DNA of 64,000 bases, taken from positions 895,001-959,000 of the forward strand of contig WAEK01000010.1 of the NCBI GenBank assembly GCA_011634665.1. The letters are read 5' to 3'. The stretch comes from Mortierella sp. BCC40632. Its lineage: Eukaryota > Mortierellomycota > Mortierellomycetes > Mortierellales > Mortierellaceae. The position numbers were made by a program, and so were the translations under genes. The notes beneath the pieces were generated by a model. The model was not told the DNA's origin. It searched no databases and worked only from the letters and a program-made list of their open reading frames with translations. Positions 1 to 11,928 of this stretch are shown here, one piece after another; positions within the stretch are counted from its first letter, which is position 1, and each line of letters starts with the position of its first letter.

Positions 1-120
1 TTGTTTGTTTTTCTTTCTTTTCTCCACGCCGCCTCTAGGTCTGGGCGGCAATAAGACGACTATGTTTGTCAGAGATGTAGTGTGGGGCTTGAGAGAAAAA
101 GAGGTGAGAGAAAACGAGCG

Positions 121-159
<39 letters not shown>

Positions 160-601
160 TTCAGATCGGATCGCGTGTTATTCTGCACTGATAGGTCGGC
201 AGGAATCAAGGATCAGTCGTCTGATGGAACGTATGCGTGTGGGTCGTTGTAAACAGGAAGGCTGATTGGGAGTGGGTGGATGGGGAAGAAAGAAGAGGAC
301 GAGAGAAGCGAAAGAGAAATTTAAGGCGGCAAAAGAATGGAACGAAGCAAGTGCGGGAGAAAGAGAAAGAGAGAAAGAGAGAGAGAGAGAGAGAAGAGAG
401 AAAGAAGAGTAAAGGAAAAAGAGTGACGGTGAGACAAGTGAGAAAGACAAAGAACAAGTGAGAAAGAGAAAGAAAGAAAAGAAAAGACAGAGAGGAGGAA
501 AAGTCTAAATCGGCGGTGGAGTGATGGAGTGTGATGGAAAAGAGAGTTGGCAGGCAGGGCGACGATCCACATTTCATTCATTCATTCATTCACACGCACG
601 C

Positions 602-634
<33 letters not shown>

Positions 635-786
635 CACACACACACACACACACAGACATCACAGACACCACACACAGACGCACACACAGACACACACAGA
701 CAGATTCATACACAGACACATCTTCCACATCCCACAACTTTTTCTCTCGCACAAATACCCCTCCACTATCGCTTCAAACACACATC

Positions 787-848
<62 letters not shown>

Positions 849-1748
849 GCCCAGGATGTGGGATGATCAAAACCATGGACTGCTGTTGCGATGGTCGCCG
901 TTTTGCAACGGCACCTGTCTGAGCAATCACGGCGAGTCGCTACTGTGTCCGCATGTTTGGGAGCGATTTCGGCTGCTGCGAGGAGGACCCTTTTTTTTTT
1001 TTTCCCTTCCTTCGTCTCTCCTCTCCCTCCTTCTCCCCACAGCCCTTCGCCAAACTCTCTCTCTATCTCTCTCTCTCTCTCTCCCTCTCTCTCCCCCATC
1101 CCATCCCAGTCATCTCTCTCCTCCGCGTGTCTGTTCTTCATTGACTATGTCAGCAACCACACGCTGCTTCCTCATCCATCGCTCGTAGGGAGCGACATTG
1201 CCTAATGGAGCCCAAAGGGAGCACATAGTCCAGCAGACCAAGCAAAACGCCAACTTTTAGTTGTACCTGATCTACGCTCCATTTCTCCTCGTTCACTCCA
1301 CACCACACGCCAACGCAAGGGCCATATCGACGCCAACCCGGGATTGTTTTGGATCTCTGGCGCAGAGCACACCTTTTTTTTTTTGTTGCCTATCTTTTTT
1401 TTTTTTTTTTTTTTGACCGATTTACTAGCCCTTTATTTTACGTTCCACCTACTTGCCGCCCTCGTCTGTTTGTTTATCTGTTTATCTGTTTATCTGTTTA
1501 TCTCTCCGTCTAATATGTCTGTTGTCTCTTCGCCCTCTCCCCCTCCTCAAGTCTTTTTTTTTTTTTTTTTTTCCTTTCTTCTTCTTCCCGCACATCGGTC
1601 TGCCTGTCCGCCCATTGGCCCGTCTGGAGCGTAGGTCTGTCGGTTCCTGCAAGTCTGCGAGTAGGGCCTTGCTTACTTGAGCCTCCGCCTATGAAAATGC
1701 GCCTGCACGATAAAATGAAAGATCATATACAAGGGGACAACACTCGAT

Positions 1749-1779
<31 letters not shown>

Positions 1780-1976
1780 AAAAGAAAACAAAAGAAATAA
1801 AGGGCGCTCGCAGTAGGCAACGACGGAGACAAAAGGAGCCAGCGCGGGTAAGGGAGGAGACATTTCTCAAGGGGGAGGAGGCCTCACAATGACTGAAAAT
1901 GGTCTGTCTGTGTGGTGAGAGGAACCTATCATAGAGAAGACACTCGTAAGGTAAGCGGCGAATGGTAGGAGTACCC

Positions 1977-2019
<43 letters not shown>

Positions 2020-3523
2020 GCGAGAGAGAAAGAGAGAGAAAGAAAAAGAGAGAGAGCAGATTAGAAGAGGGGAGGAAGGGTGGCGACAGGAGCATAGGCC
2101 AAACTGAAAAAAAAAAAAAAAAATAATCGTCTAGCGTCCACAACCTGTGACTATGCTCTCACTCGAGGCAGCATTGACCGAACGCGTGGACTGTAAAAGA
2201 GGATCAGGGTCCGGGATGGAACCACATCGTCCGCTGACTAAACAAACAAAAAAAAAACACACACACTCCATCATCCTGTTCAAAGAGATATACCAATGGT
2301 GCCATTCGGTTCACGCGCGCAGGAGATGTGGTCCGTGGTTTGGAGTCAGCAGGCAGGGTCCCCTCCCCTGCCAAAGTCTTTGAGAGATCCTGGTCCCCCC
2401 TCCCCCCTCACCTCCTCTCTTCTTCCTTTCTCCTTCTCCCTTCCCCCTCCTCTCCGCACCCCTGGGAGTGACCCGGGATAGATGGTCTGGGCCATGGCCA
2501 TGGTCATGGATGGTCATGACAACAAAATTAAAATAAATAAATAAATAAATAATCCTAGAGAGACAACATGTGTGACTTTGCGAGATGGAGGATAGGATAG
2601 GAAACAGGGTGGTATCTAGTAGTCTAGCTGGTAGACTAGATGATAGGTGTTGGCTGCATGGTGCTACCAAAGTGTGGAGCGGGAAACGGAGAGAGAGAGA
2701 GTGAGAGAAATATATATTTTTTTTTTTCGCTAACCCTTTGGCGCGAGGAAATAACGAGACTAGCCAGATGGCGCCAGGCAATAAGCCGTGCAGTTGCAGC
2801 ATGCAGGACTTGCAGTGCATGCAGAGCAGAGAGAGAAAAAGAGGGAGCTGTGCTCTAGAAAAAAAAAAAAAAAAAAAAAAAATTGGTGGCGGAGAAGTCT
2901 CTGGTCTACTACACCCTTCTTGAGGGGTTGGATGAGTTGGACTCTAGTATTGTATCAGAGCCTGACAGATGGCAGACGTATGTCCAAAAGGAGATCATCT
3001 GTATCCATTGAGGCGTAGATGGCCAGGATCTGGCGTTGTTAGTTAGAGCATACAGGTGCACGCAGTGAGAGCACATGTGTCCACACACACACACACACAC
3101 ACACAGACTTTCTCTCTTCTCTTCTCTCTACTCTCACATAGCACAACGCGGATCTTTCTCTGGCCGCTGTCAAGACCGACAAATCAACCCAGATGTCCGA
3201 TGTCCGACATTGTATTGGACGACCGTTGGTCCAGTCTGTGCGCACGTGCGGTCCTGATTGGCTGTCACATATTCAAAAATTCAAAAAATTCAAAAACGAG
3301 AACAGCATATGATGAGATCTCTCTCTCTCTCTTGCTCCATCCTCTTGTTCTCTACCTATTTTATCTACGATACGAGTAGGAGTAGTGTCAACATCGATGT
3401 GTGAGCATGATGTGGCATTGCAATCGGTCAAGCATTGAAGAGAAAGAGAGAGGGAAAAAAAATGACAGAGGCAATGGTAACGGCAATCTACATTTCATTT
3501 AAACTTTGACCAGTGAGGGACGC

Positions 3524-3525
<2 letters not shown>

Positions 3526-3558
<33 letters not shown>
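3526..3558. repeat. Poly-A tract (33 A)
   Basis: An uninterrupted run of about 33 A in gene-free DNA. No coding sequence ends next to it, so it is either simple slippage DNA or the tail of an unrecognised retroposed copy. Confidence 0.8.
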
Positions 3559-3560
<2 letters not shown>

Positions 3561-4559
3561 CGATGTGACACTGGAGACTCGGAGATGGCTAGTTAAACGG
3601 ATCCTCACCATTAATTATAATCCGTTAGCATCCGAGGCTATGAGAGGGACGTGGAAAGACATAACCTGGGTCTAATACGTGAAAAAAAAAAAAAAAAAAT
3701 CAAGAGAAAAAGTGAGGATAGGATAGGAGCATCCAGTGGATGGAACCCAGCCAGGGAGATTGGCCAACAGATGGCGCGCGGAAGAAACTATGCGGCCACA
3801 AAAGTGCGTCCTGGGTCTTGACTGGCCTGCAGATCGATGAGATCGAAAAAGGTCCAGCAGGCAACAGGCCGGAGGCAAGAAGAGAAAAAGGGCGCATTGA
3901 GAGGCCGGAGCGGGAGAGCCAGAAGGATTCAAAGTCATCTTAATCTCAGTGCGGAGGCAAACAGCACGCAACGGACGATGTGGCCGGTCTTCGACCAGAG
4001 CTGAGTTTGGCGGACAAAAAGAGCAGGCGTACAACCATGAGAGGATGAGAATGAGAAAGAGAGAAAAGATTAGCCAGTGCGGGGAGAGAGAGAGGGGGTG
4101 TGCGGGCCGCCTTCTGGGAGAACTGTAGTCTAGGAAAGTTTTTGGCGCGGCCTGACCAAAAAAGCAGGCAGACCAAGAAGAAGATTACTAAACACATTCA
4201 GACAAATACAAGGCAGGTCGAGCGAGACAGTAGCCAACGGGCGTGGTGATCAGCCCCAAGGTCAAAGGAAACCCCGCGGGGGCCAGACTGGATAGTCCAA
4301 ATCAATGGCGTTTCTCACTCACTCTCTCTATGTGTGTGTGTGTGTGTGTGTGTTAGAGAGAGAGAGAGAGAGAATATGTGTGTGTGTGTGCGAATGCGTG
4401 TGTTTGTGCTGAGTCTGTGCCCGTGTCTCGCTCGTATCATTTGCTCACTCTTTTTTTTTTCTTTTTTCTTACTCCCCCCTCAAGGAAGGAGAGGAGGAGC
4501 ATCATCCATCGCGTCCGTTTTTTCCTGCAGGACGGTTTTTTCTTCTTTCCTTTCCTTTC

Positions 4560-4729
4560 CTTCTTCCTTTGTTCTCACTCTCTCACTCTCTCTCACTCTC
4601 TTCTCTTCTCTTCTCTTTTTTTTCCTCTCTTTGCTCAACCTGTCCATTCTTCTCATTCAGGCTACGGCCACTCTTCTGCATCCTCACTCGCTTCTTTCTT
4701 TGTCTCACATTCTCCCCCCTCTACCTTTC

Positions 4730-4760
<31 letters not shown>

Positions 4761-4850
4761 CTTCTTCCCCTTTCCCACATCCTCTCTTTCTCTTCTTTCT
4801 CTCTTTCTCTCTCTCTTTCTCTCTCTGAGCCTCTCGTTTCAGTAGGCTCG
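4560..4850 (+). promoter_or_regulatory. CT-rich pyrimidine tract upstream of VTC4
   Basis: On the coding strand this stretch is almost all C and T, with several short CT repeats (for example 4740-4760), and it ends about 120 bases before the VTC4 ATG. Similar coding-strand CT tracts precede other genes in the window, so I read it as a promoter or 5' UTR element. The role is inferred from position and recurrence. Confidence 0.45.
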
Positions 4851-4973
4851 CCCCACTCCTTCTCACAGAAGCAAGACGCCATTTTCCTCTTTGGATCGTC
4901 TTGTCTCCAGTCTCCCCCTCTTTACATCTGATCCTCTTCCTTCACCCGTTTTGCATTCGCTCATCACCCCAAC

Positions 4974-5565
4974 ATGAAGTTTGGTCACCAGCTCAAGACC
5001 TCACTCTATCCCGAGTGGGTCTTTTACTACCTTGCTTACGATAAGCTCAAAGCCGAGCTCAAGACTCGTCTTGCAGAGAACAATGGCCGATGGACAGAAG
5101 ACGATGAGACGGCCTTTGCAGAATTGCTCGAGAAGGAACTCGACAAGGTCTATTCTTTCCAAAAGGTCAAGTCTGGAGAGATCATGCGTCGTCTTCAGCA
5201 TGCTCGTCAACAGGTCGAAGAGATCACTCACTCGTCCGACGCTCAGAATGAGGACTATGCCATCTTGGAAGAAGAGCTTCAGCACATTATTGCCGACGTC
5301 CACGATCTCGCAAAGTTCACACGCCTCAACTACACGGGATTCCTCAAGATCATCAAGAAGCACGACGTAAGACACTTTTTACATTCTTTCCCTGTTCGGG
5401 TTGATTGCATGAGTTACGGGAAAGAGGATCAATGTCCGCGTGGTTCATTCATCCATGGTCTGGACACGGAAGGGTGGTATGCAGGCCACAACAGTACACT
5501 CGCGTAGAAATTATAATAATGCTAATGCAACAGTGGGGAAGGGGCAGGTAAAAGAAGTACAAGAA

Positions 5566-5599
<34 letters not shown>

Positions 5600-7974
5600 G
5601 AGAGACGAGAATCCATGGATTGGAGTGGCGTTGTGAGATGTGAGCAAAGCTAAGAAAGAGGACAGAGAGTTGGTGATATCGCTGGATGGATCAGAATCGA
5701 CAGTGCTCAGAGATCCTGCGCGCCATGACGCTTTGTCAGGGAGGACAGACAGACAGGTAGATAGACAGACAGACAGACAGACTCTAGTCTCTCTCTCTCT
5801 CTAGTCTCTCTGTCTTTCTAGTCTCTCTTCTCCCTGCAATACGTGTGTCGTTGACACAATCAACAATGGCCCCGTGACTAACAACCAGACATCCTTTTTT
5901 TTTCCGGATCCTCTCTTTCGTTCGCTGCCGCTCCCTTGACCACGGCTCTCCTCCATACCACGACATCAACATGCGCGTCTCCATGTCAACAACAATAGAA
6001 ACTCACGCACTGGATCCTCCGACCCATCTTCATGGTTCGCCTCAACTCCAAACCATTCTACAAAGAAAACTACGATGCTCTGATCGTCAAGCTCTCCGAT
6101 CTCTACGACACTGTCAGGACCAGAGGCAAGGCTCACCTGGGTGACTCGGCCGCCGGTGGATCGCAGCAGGCGTTCGTTCGTCAGACAACCAAGTACTGGG
6201 TTCATCCAGACAATGTCACAGAGCTGAAACTCATCATCCTCAAGCACCTTCCCGTCCTCGTCTTCAATCCCAACAAGGAATTCAACCCTGCAGACAGCGC
6301 CATTTCCTCCATCTACTTTGATAATGAGGACTTTGACCTTTACATGGGTCGACTCGAGAAATCCGAGGGTGCAGAGGCACTCCGTCTTCGATGGTATGGC
6401 GGCATGGACCAGCAGCAGATCTTTGTTGAACGCAAGACTCATCGCGAAGATTGGACAGGCGAGAAGAGTGTCAAGGCTAGATTCCCTATCAAGGAAAAAT
6501 ATGTGAATGCCTTCCTCCACGGCGAGTATACCATGGAGTCGACCATTGCCAAGATGAAGAGTGAAGGCAGAAAGTCTGAAAAGGAGATCGCCGAGTTTGA
6601 GCAGCTCAGCAGTGAATGTCAATATGGCATCCTCACCCAGAACTACAAGCCAAGTATGTATCTCCTTCCGAGAAGGGGTTCCCTGTTTTTTTTTTGTAAA
6701 CGCTAATTAGATCGAGAACCCCCCTGAGGATTTCCAGCCTACTAACAGCATTTATCTTCTCCTTTGGAACATCAACAGCGCTTCGTACGTTCTACAACCG
6801 AACAGCTTTCCAGCTTCCAGGAGATGCTCGTGTGCGTATCTCTCTCGACACAGAGTTGACTTTGATCCGTGAAGACAACTTGGATGGCAGGGAACGATCC
6901 GGAGACAACTGGCGTCGCATGGACATTGGTATTGACTGGCCTTTTAGCCAGCTTCCTGATGAGGACATTTGTCGATTCCCCTATGCAGTTCTGGAGGTGA
7001 AGCTTCAGACTCAGCACGGTCAGGAACCCCCCGAGTGGGTCCGCGAACTTGTCAATTCGCATCTTGTCGAGGCTGTGCCCAAGTTCTCAAAGTTCATCCA
7101 TGGTGTGTCGACGTTGATCGAGCACCGCGTCAAGCTGTTCCCATTCTGGTACCATCAAATGGACATTGATATCCGTAAGCCAGCTTCGAAGAACATGTCA
7201 ATCTCGCGACCAGATCCTAGTGGATATAGCACCCCCGCCAACACTACCAGCGACGATGATCACGATCTCCGCATTACAGCTGCCGATGACGAAGAGTCCT
7301 ACCAACAGGGAGCAAAGACGGACCAGGAGTATGAATGGGGCGATGAGGAGGAGGATGAGGAGAACCCATTGGAGCCTTCAGATAGCTGGATTCAGCGACC
7401 TGGCTCGTCGAGCACGACCTCGAGCGAGCAGACCCCATTGTTGCCTGGAAAGAGACGTAATCTCAAGAACAGAAACACACTCATCTCACCCTTCAAGCCT
7501 GGAGCAGATACGTTGCGTTATCTTTTCCGCCGGACCAAAGATCGTGTGGCCCATCCATTCGGTCAAGACGAGGAGCAAGTGGAGGGACGTGGTCAGACAA
7601 CGTATTTGATTACACCACCAGGTCGTAGGATTGCAACACTGGTCCGAGTCGAACCCAAGGTGTTCTTTGCCAACGAGAGAACTTTCTTGTCCTGGCTTCA
7701 GTTCACGGTGGTGCTTGGAGGGTTGTCGTTGGGTCTTCTCAACTTTGGAGACAAGGTCTCGAGGGTGAGCGCGGGCCTGTTCACCTTTGTCTCGTTGTCG
7801 TTCATGGTCTATGCTCTGGTCACGTACCACTGGCGGGCGTACAAGATCCGTAACAAGGAGTTGGGACCTTTTGATGACCGGATTGGACCCACACTCTTGT
7901 GCTTTATCCTCTTGACTGCGATCGTGACCAACTTTTTCTTGCAGTGGGGATATGAGAAGAAGAAGAGGCCTTGA
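4974..7974 (+). CDS. VTC4: Vacuolar transporter chaperone 4 (polyphosphate polymerase)
   Basis: Catalytic subunit of the VTC complex, which makes inorganic polyphosphate from ATP and passes it into the vacuole. Exons 4974-5366, 5999-6653 and 6779-7974 join in phase to 747 aa; yeast Vtc4 is about 721 aa. The N-terminus MKFGHQL opens an SPX domain (about residues 1-150) containing the [10 protein letters not shown] basic helix that binds inositol pyrophosphates. The tunnel domain follows, with RLRWYGG near residue 263 and ERKTHREDW near residue 278, matching the catalytic Arg and Lys positions known from yeast. An acidic linker precedes three hydrophobic segments (about residues 643-740), the DUF202-type membrane part. 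The conserved catalytic residues favour Vtc4 over the non-catalytic Vtc2/Vtc3. Intron 1 is long (632 nt) and holds GA and AGAC microsatellites. Intron 2 has ACTAAC about 38 nt before its acceptor. Confidence 0.96.
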
Positions 7975-9390
7975 AGAGAGAATGGGAAAATGAACAAACA
8001 ACAACAACAACAAAAAAAAAAACAAATGCATCTCATCTATCTTTTCCTCTCTATTTCTTTCTTTCTTTCTTTCTCTCCAATCTCATTCACAGCACCCAGA
8101 AAGAGCTTTCTTTATTTATTTTTTGTATTCGATAAAAAAGTGTTGTTATTATTTTTCTTTTAAAAAAAAGTGCACGAGTTTTGGTTGATTGGATGTCATT
8201 ATGCCTTGACTGCAAGGGTGATAAACCTTGGTATGAACAACGGATCCTTTTTGTGGAAGAAGAAGAAGGGAAGAAAAGGGGAGAGAGAGTAAAAGAGCTC
8301 ATTCAGGTGTACTAATCTGAGCCCTTTCTCCTCTCACAATCAAGTCGGTGCGTGTGCAAATCAAGGAGTGAGAGGAGGTCCATCATGTCTACCACTCACC
8401 ACTACCACCTCCACCACCCACTACTTGAAAAAAAAAAAGAAATTCGAGTCTGATACATACCTTCGGACAGGGAGGCAAGCGGCTCTTCAATAAGCCTTCT
8501 TTTGCCTACCCTCGGTAGCTGAGCTCTTTCCTCTTCCCCCCAGTTGAGGGGACAGACAGTGTTTGTCTCAGAAGAGAGAAAGAGAGAGACAGAGAGAGAC
8601 AGAGACAGAGAGACAGGAGGACCCACTTGATCATTCATTCAACCAACTAATGCACCATCACAACTTTGGGACTCATCAGCTACTGCAGAATGAAATTGCT
8701 GTGTGCCTGCCTGGATGAGTAATGTCTACTTCTTGCTGACTCTGCATTCCGCATACTATTTCTTTCCACTCCTGTTCCTGTCCATCTTCTCTCTAACGCT
8801 CAATGCAAATTTCCGTGTGGGGTCGGAGAGACTTCCCATTGGTCTGAGCTGATGATTCTCCTCATTCAATGCCCCAGATCCCATCCCACCCCGCTCTTTC
8901 CTTCACTTCTCTTCGACTCTCTTTATAGTCTGCCAGGATGTGGGCGACAGTCGAGGCCACCCAAATTCTATCCAGAAATAATAGCAATAATAATAAAATA
9001 CACACTAGAGAGACAAGCGAGCAAAGACAGTGGAAAAAAGGACTCTAGAAATTCTGGAGGAGTGAAAGAGTCAAAGGGACGACAGCTTTAGGCTACACAG
9101 ACCGTCAACAGTCGTCTTTGATCGGTGTTCCATCGATAGCCTCTTACAATGCCCAACTCATCCCACTATCGATTGCAGTGAGGGGAAGGAAAAGGGTTCT
9201 GATGTGGTAATGCTATCTGTCTCCTTGGCAAGTTGCATTAAAAGTGCTTCAGATCCACTGCGTGCCCTCGGACAAGCGGTGAATTGAGAAACTTGGTTGA
9301 GCCAGGCAAAGTCTTTGAAGGGACCAGAGAGGACTTAATAGAGATGGTGGTAGTGGATTGGAGGGAAGGAAGGGTTTGAGGGAGAGGTAG
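7975..9390. other. VTC4 3' flank and intergenic DNA, no gene seen
   Basis: Begins with A- and T-rich sequence suited to a 3' UTR and continues with short CT, AG and CTTT repeats. No frame shows recognisable coding sequence. Nothing else can be supported. Confidence 0.5.
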
Positions 9391-9589
9391 GATTTGAGGG
9401 TGGCTAGGATTACCAATCCTCCCAACTTTGCTCTCCCTCTCGAGGCCAACGACAAAGGAGAGGGAGAGGGAGAAGGAAGGGAACCGATGGCAGAAGCAGG
9501 TCCAAGAAGACAAAGAGAAGGAGGAGCAGGAGAGCGAGGAAAGACAAAAGCTGGGACTGACAATAGGAAGCATAGCCACAGACTACCAC

Positions 9590-9871
9590 TTTCGATATCC
9601 TACAACATTGCAAAAACACAAGATGATCCCATAGAGGCCATTCTTGGTGAGGGGCTCAATGTCTTTTTGCGATATCCACCTCCTAGACTCTCAAGCGAAG
9701 GAACAAGCAATAAAAGTCTGAAAATGCACTGGTATGACGGATTGATCTAAACGATGAGAACGACCGAGTCTGGCTCAAGGCCATCGGGAAGTGCCATGGC
9801 AGTAATGATAACTGTCAGCATGCATTGAACCAGTACCTGAGGAGCGTGGAAGCTGAGATTAAGGCTAGATA
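9590..9871 (+). pseudogene. Short coding relic of unknown family
   Basis: Two adjacent forward-strand stretches read like protein rather than repeat: about 9620-9750, ending in HWYDGLI before a stop, and 9747-9871 in another frame, containing WLKAIGKCHG and ending in AEIKAR before a stop. The second frame has a stop just upstream at 9735, so no continuous gene can be drawn. It may be the remains of a gene exon damaged by the nearby mobile elements. I do not recognise the family. Confidence 0.25.
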
Positions 9872-10191
9872 GGAATAAACCATTGGGACCAGGACCATTT
9901 CATGAGTAGCCTTCTTTACCCGCTAAATAAATTCAGCCCTCCATACTAAAAAAAAACACCACCTCTTTTGTTTCGCCAGGAACATATCCGCACACAAAAC
10001 CTGATAGCTTCTTACAAGCTACGATTTATCCAAAAGAGACCGGCCGGCCCCGTGGGGTCGGTCGGTCATTTCCTCTATCAAGTTTGAACCATGGTAGGCA
10101 GCGACTCGACTGAAACAGAGAATATGGTGGAAATCTGCACTTCGTTCGATACGCTCATGTGAAGACACATCGCTGAGGACAACCGGGAAAG

Positions 10192-10501
10192 TCAACAAGA
10201 TACGCCTCGACCACATTCGCAGCGCTCAAGGCATCACGTTCAAGTGGGACGCCTCAGACATCATCACCAAACTCGGCTACAACCTCCTCTGCGCCCCTCT
10301 GCTCATGACGTCTAGATGACTGACCTTATTCATTCCCTCCTTTGAACACCCCCAATCTGTCCGTAGCAGTAAAAGAAACTATTCCGTACTGCCAGAAGTC
10401 CTGGGAAAGACTGTCAACATACTCTGCGACAATACCACAACAATAGCGTACATCAATCGATTTGACGGAACAAAGTCTACCTCGCTAATGATGCTAGCAG
10501 A
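10192..10501 (+). pseudogene. Forward-strand relic of a DIRS-type RT-RNase H
   Basis: The frame from about 10370 to 10501 contains ILCDNTTTIAYINRFDG followed by a helix ending AEEIWKS. This is the RNase H signature of DIRS and related tyrosine-recombinase retrotransposons (compare RSDNTTAIAYINHMGD in the reverse-strand element nearby). Upstream, about 10192-10320 reads openly (HIRSAQGITFKWDASDI) before a stop. No RT or recombinase survives on this strand. Orientation and sequence differ from the main element, so this is a fragment of another copy or subfamily, cut off close to the palindrome that starts near 10567. Confidence 0.6.
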
Positions 10502-10566
10502 GGAGATCTGGAAATCGTGATTCTCAAAAGTCGAATAATATTCGATCCGACATATCTTTTATTCTT

Positions 10567-10947
10567 GGAGGATTGGATGAGCCTGCGATAGCAGGCGATA
10601 TCTAATCTAGGGATTGGACGAGCCTGCGATAGCAGGCGAAGTCTAATCACTGGTATATTAGTATACGAGAGATGAGAGTAAAGGTGATACGGCCGTTGTT
10701 TATTGCCTACTGTAGCATGTTTAGTTTTTTTTTTTTTTTTTTTTGCTAGACTATAAGTATATTTTTTTTTTTTTTTTTTTTTTTTATAAAGGTGTATCCA
10801 GTGTATTCTTGTCCTTTGGTCGTTTGGTGCTTGCTTTTTTTTTTTTTTTTTTTGGAGCGGGTGGGTCACCTTTACTCTCATCTCTCGTATACTAATATAC
10901 CAGTGATTAGACTTCGCCTGCTATCGCAGGCTCGTCCAATCCCTAGA
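10567..10947. repeat. Perfect 82-bp inverted repeat with 178-bp loop
   Basis: Bases 10606-10687 are the exact reverse complement of 10866-10947. The arms contain a small internal hairpin, CCTGCGATAGCAGG, and a 43-base unit with that hairpin is imperfectly repeated just outside the left arm at 10567-10609. The loop (10688-10865) is an inverted copy of the 5' leader of the DIRS element at 14705-14851, including its poly-T tracts. The inner arm ends (TGGTATATTAGTATACGAG and its complement) resemble the 37-bp terminal repeats of the DIRS element in layout but not in exact sequence. The block could be a deletion derivative of a sister DIRS family, or the internal complementary region that DIRS elements use in replication. 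Confidence 0.85.
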
Positions 10948-10984
10948 GTATACAACGTATACTCGAGATGTTCCTAAAGGTGAT
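10948..10984 (+). repeat. DIRS inverted terminal repeat, 3' side
   Basis: Thirty-seven bases that match the reverse complement of 14852-14888 exactly. The repeat lies directly outside the recombinase stop codon and directly against the right arm of the 82-bp palindrome. Confidence 0.9.
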
Positions 10985-11006
10985 AATCCTAGAGAGGCCC
11001 TAATCT

Positions 11007-11928
11007 TTATGTGAGAAGCATTGTTGTAAAGTTGGTTGCTGACATCCTGTATCTTCTGTAAAACACGTCGAAAGTATTTGGGGAGGCCCAGTTGCCTCGT
11101 GTAATAACGTCCTCTAGAGAGGCACCTCTCATGAGGGCAGTGGACGGACCGGCAGATCGAGTAGTGTGGGCAGTTGCTTTGATGCCAGAAGTAGTCATCA
11201 GGGTCTTGATCCATCGTGCGATCGTTTGCTCTGAGGCCTTGGTGTATGGAGGGTCCGAGATGGTGAACATGAAGTCGCGTTTATCGAGTGGTGCTCCTCT
11301 GGCGTACTCCCTCTTCTGGAATTCAATGAAGCAGGCGACGGGACATAGGAAAGGATCATTGTGGGCGTGAACATTGAGAGGTTTGATGATCGGTCTACCG
11401 CCTCGGCGTTCCTTAGGTGCGTTGATCTTTCCCAATAATGTGTTCTTGGAGATAACCAAAGAGGAGGGGTCTATTCGGTGTAGATCAGAGGATCGAGAAA
11501 AGGTCGTGATTGCCAAGAGCCAAACAAGTTTGCGCCGTAAATTGTAATCAGACAGAGTATCGTTGGGACCCCATTCCGATAGTGTTTTCAGGACTGGAGA
11601 TATGTCTAGAGGTTCGGAGGCTAAATCTCTTGGAGGGGGCTTGAGACTTAGCGGAAGCTATGACCTTCGATAGGATGGCCTGTGCTGATCTAGCCTTGGG
11701 TTGCAACTCCTTGATGGCAGAGAGGTAGAGCTTGATCGAGTTTGCTGCGGATCCTTGGATGGAGCGGTTGGAGAGGTAATTGGCAATTTCGATTTCTGGA
11801 GCGTCAAAAGGGTTGATGTTGTTGGCACGTGCCCAGGTGACCCAAGCTTTCTGAGCTGACTGGTAATTCTTGTTCCGACTCGTGTTTAGTGACGGGTTGA
11901 TGATTAAATCTTGAGTCGTTGATGCCAT
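11007..11928 (-). pseudogene. DIRS tyrosine recombinase (YR), frameshifted
   Basis: Encodes the recombinase that integrates the circular DIRS cDNA. The start is taken at the ATG ending at 11928 (MASTTQDL), which overlaps the end of the RT-RNase H frame as is common in DIRS. An N-terminal SAM-like core-binding domain follows (AQKAWVTWARANNINPF, YLSNRSIQG). The catalytic domain has TFSRSSDL for the first Arg, AHTTRSAG for His-x-x-Arg, RGNW, and a final FYRRY for the Tyr nucleophile, so the tetrad looks preserved. The two halves are in different frames, switching at the G/C run near 11632-11638. The stop is at 11007. Confidence 0.82.

Larger units (their letters stand above)
1..4973. other. Gene-free, microsatellite-rich 5' region
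   Basis: No reading frame here looks like a protein. The open frames are translations of AG, CA, TC or homopolymer repeats. Visible repeats include AG at 123-157, CA at 603-652, TC at 794-843, AG at 1748-1776 and 1979-2014, an AAAT-type run at 2530-2552, poly-A at 2858-2882, CA at 3082-3105, poly-A at 3526-3558 and TG then AG at 4330-4373. The last 400 bases turn strongly CT-rich on the plus strand, which fits a promoter and 5' UTR for VTC4. Untranslated exons or non-coding transcripts cannot be excluded. Confidence 0.6.

Noticed and set aside
5..4931. Many open frames rich in Ser/Leu/Phe, Arg/Glu or His/Thr
   Set aside because: They translate CT, GA, CA or T repeats and have no domain, codon or conservation character of real proteins.
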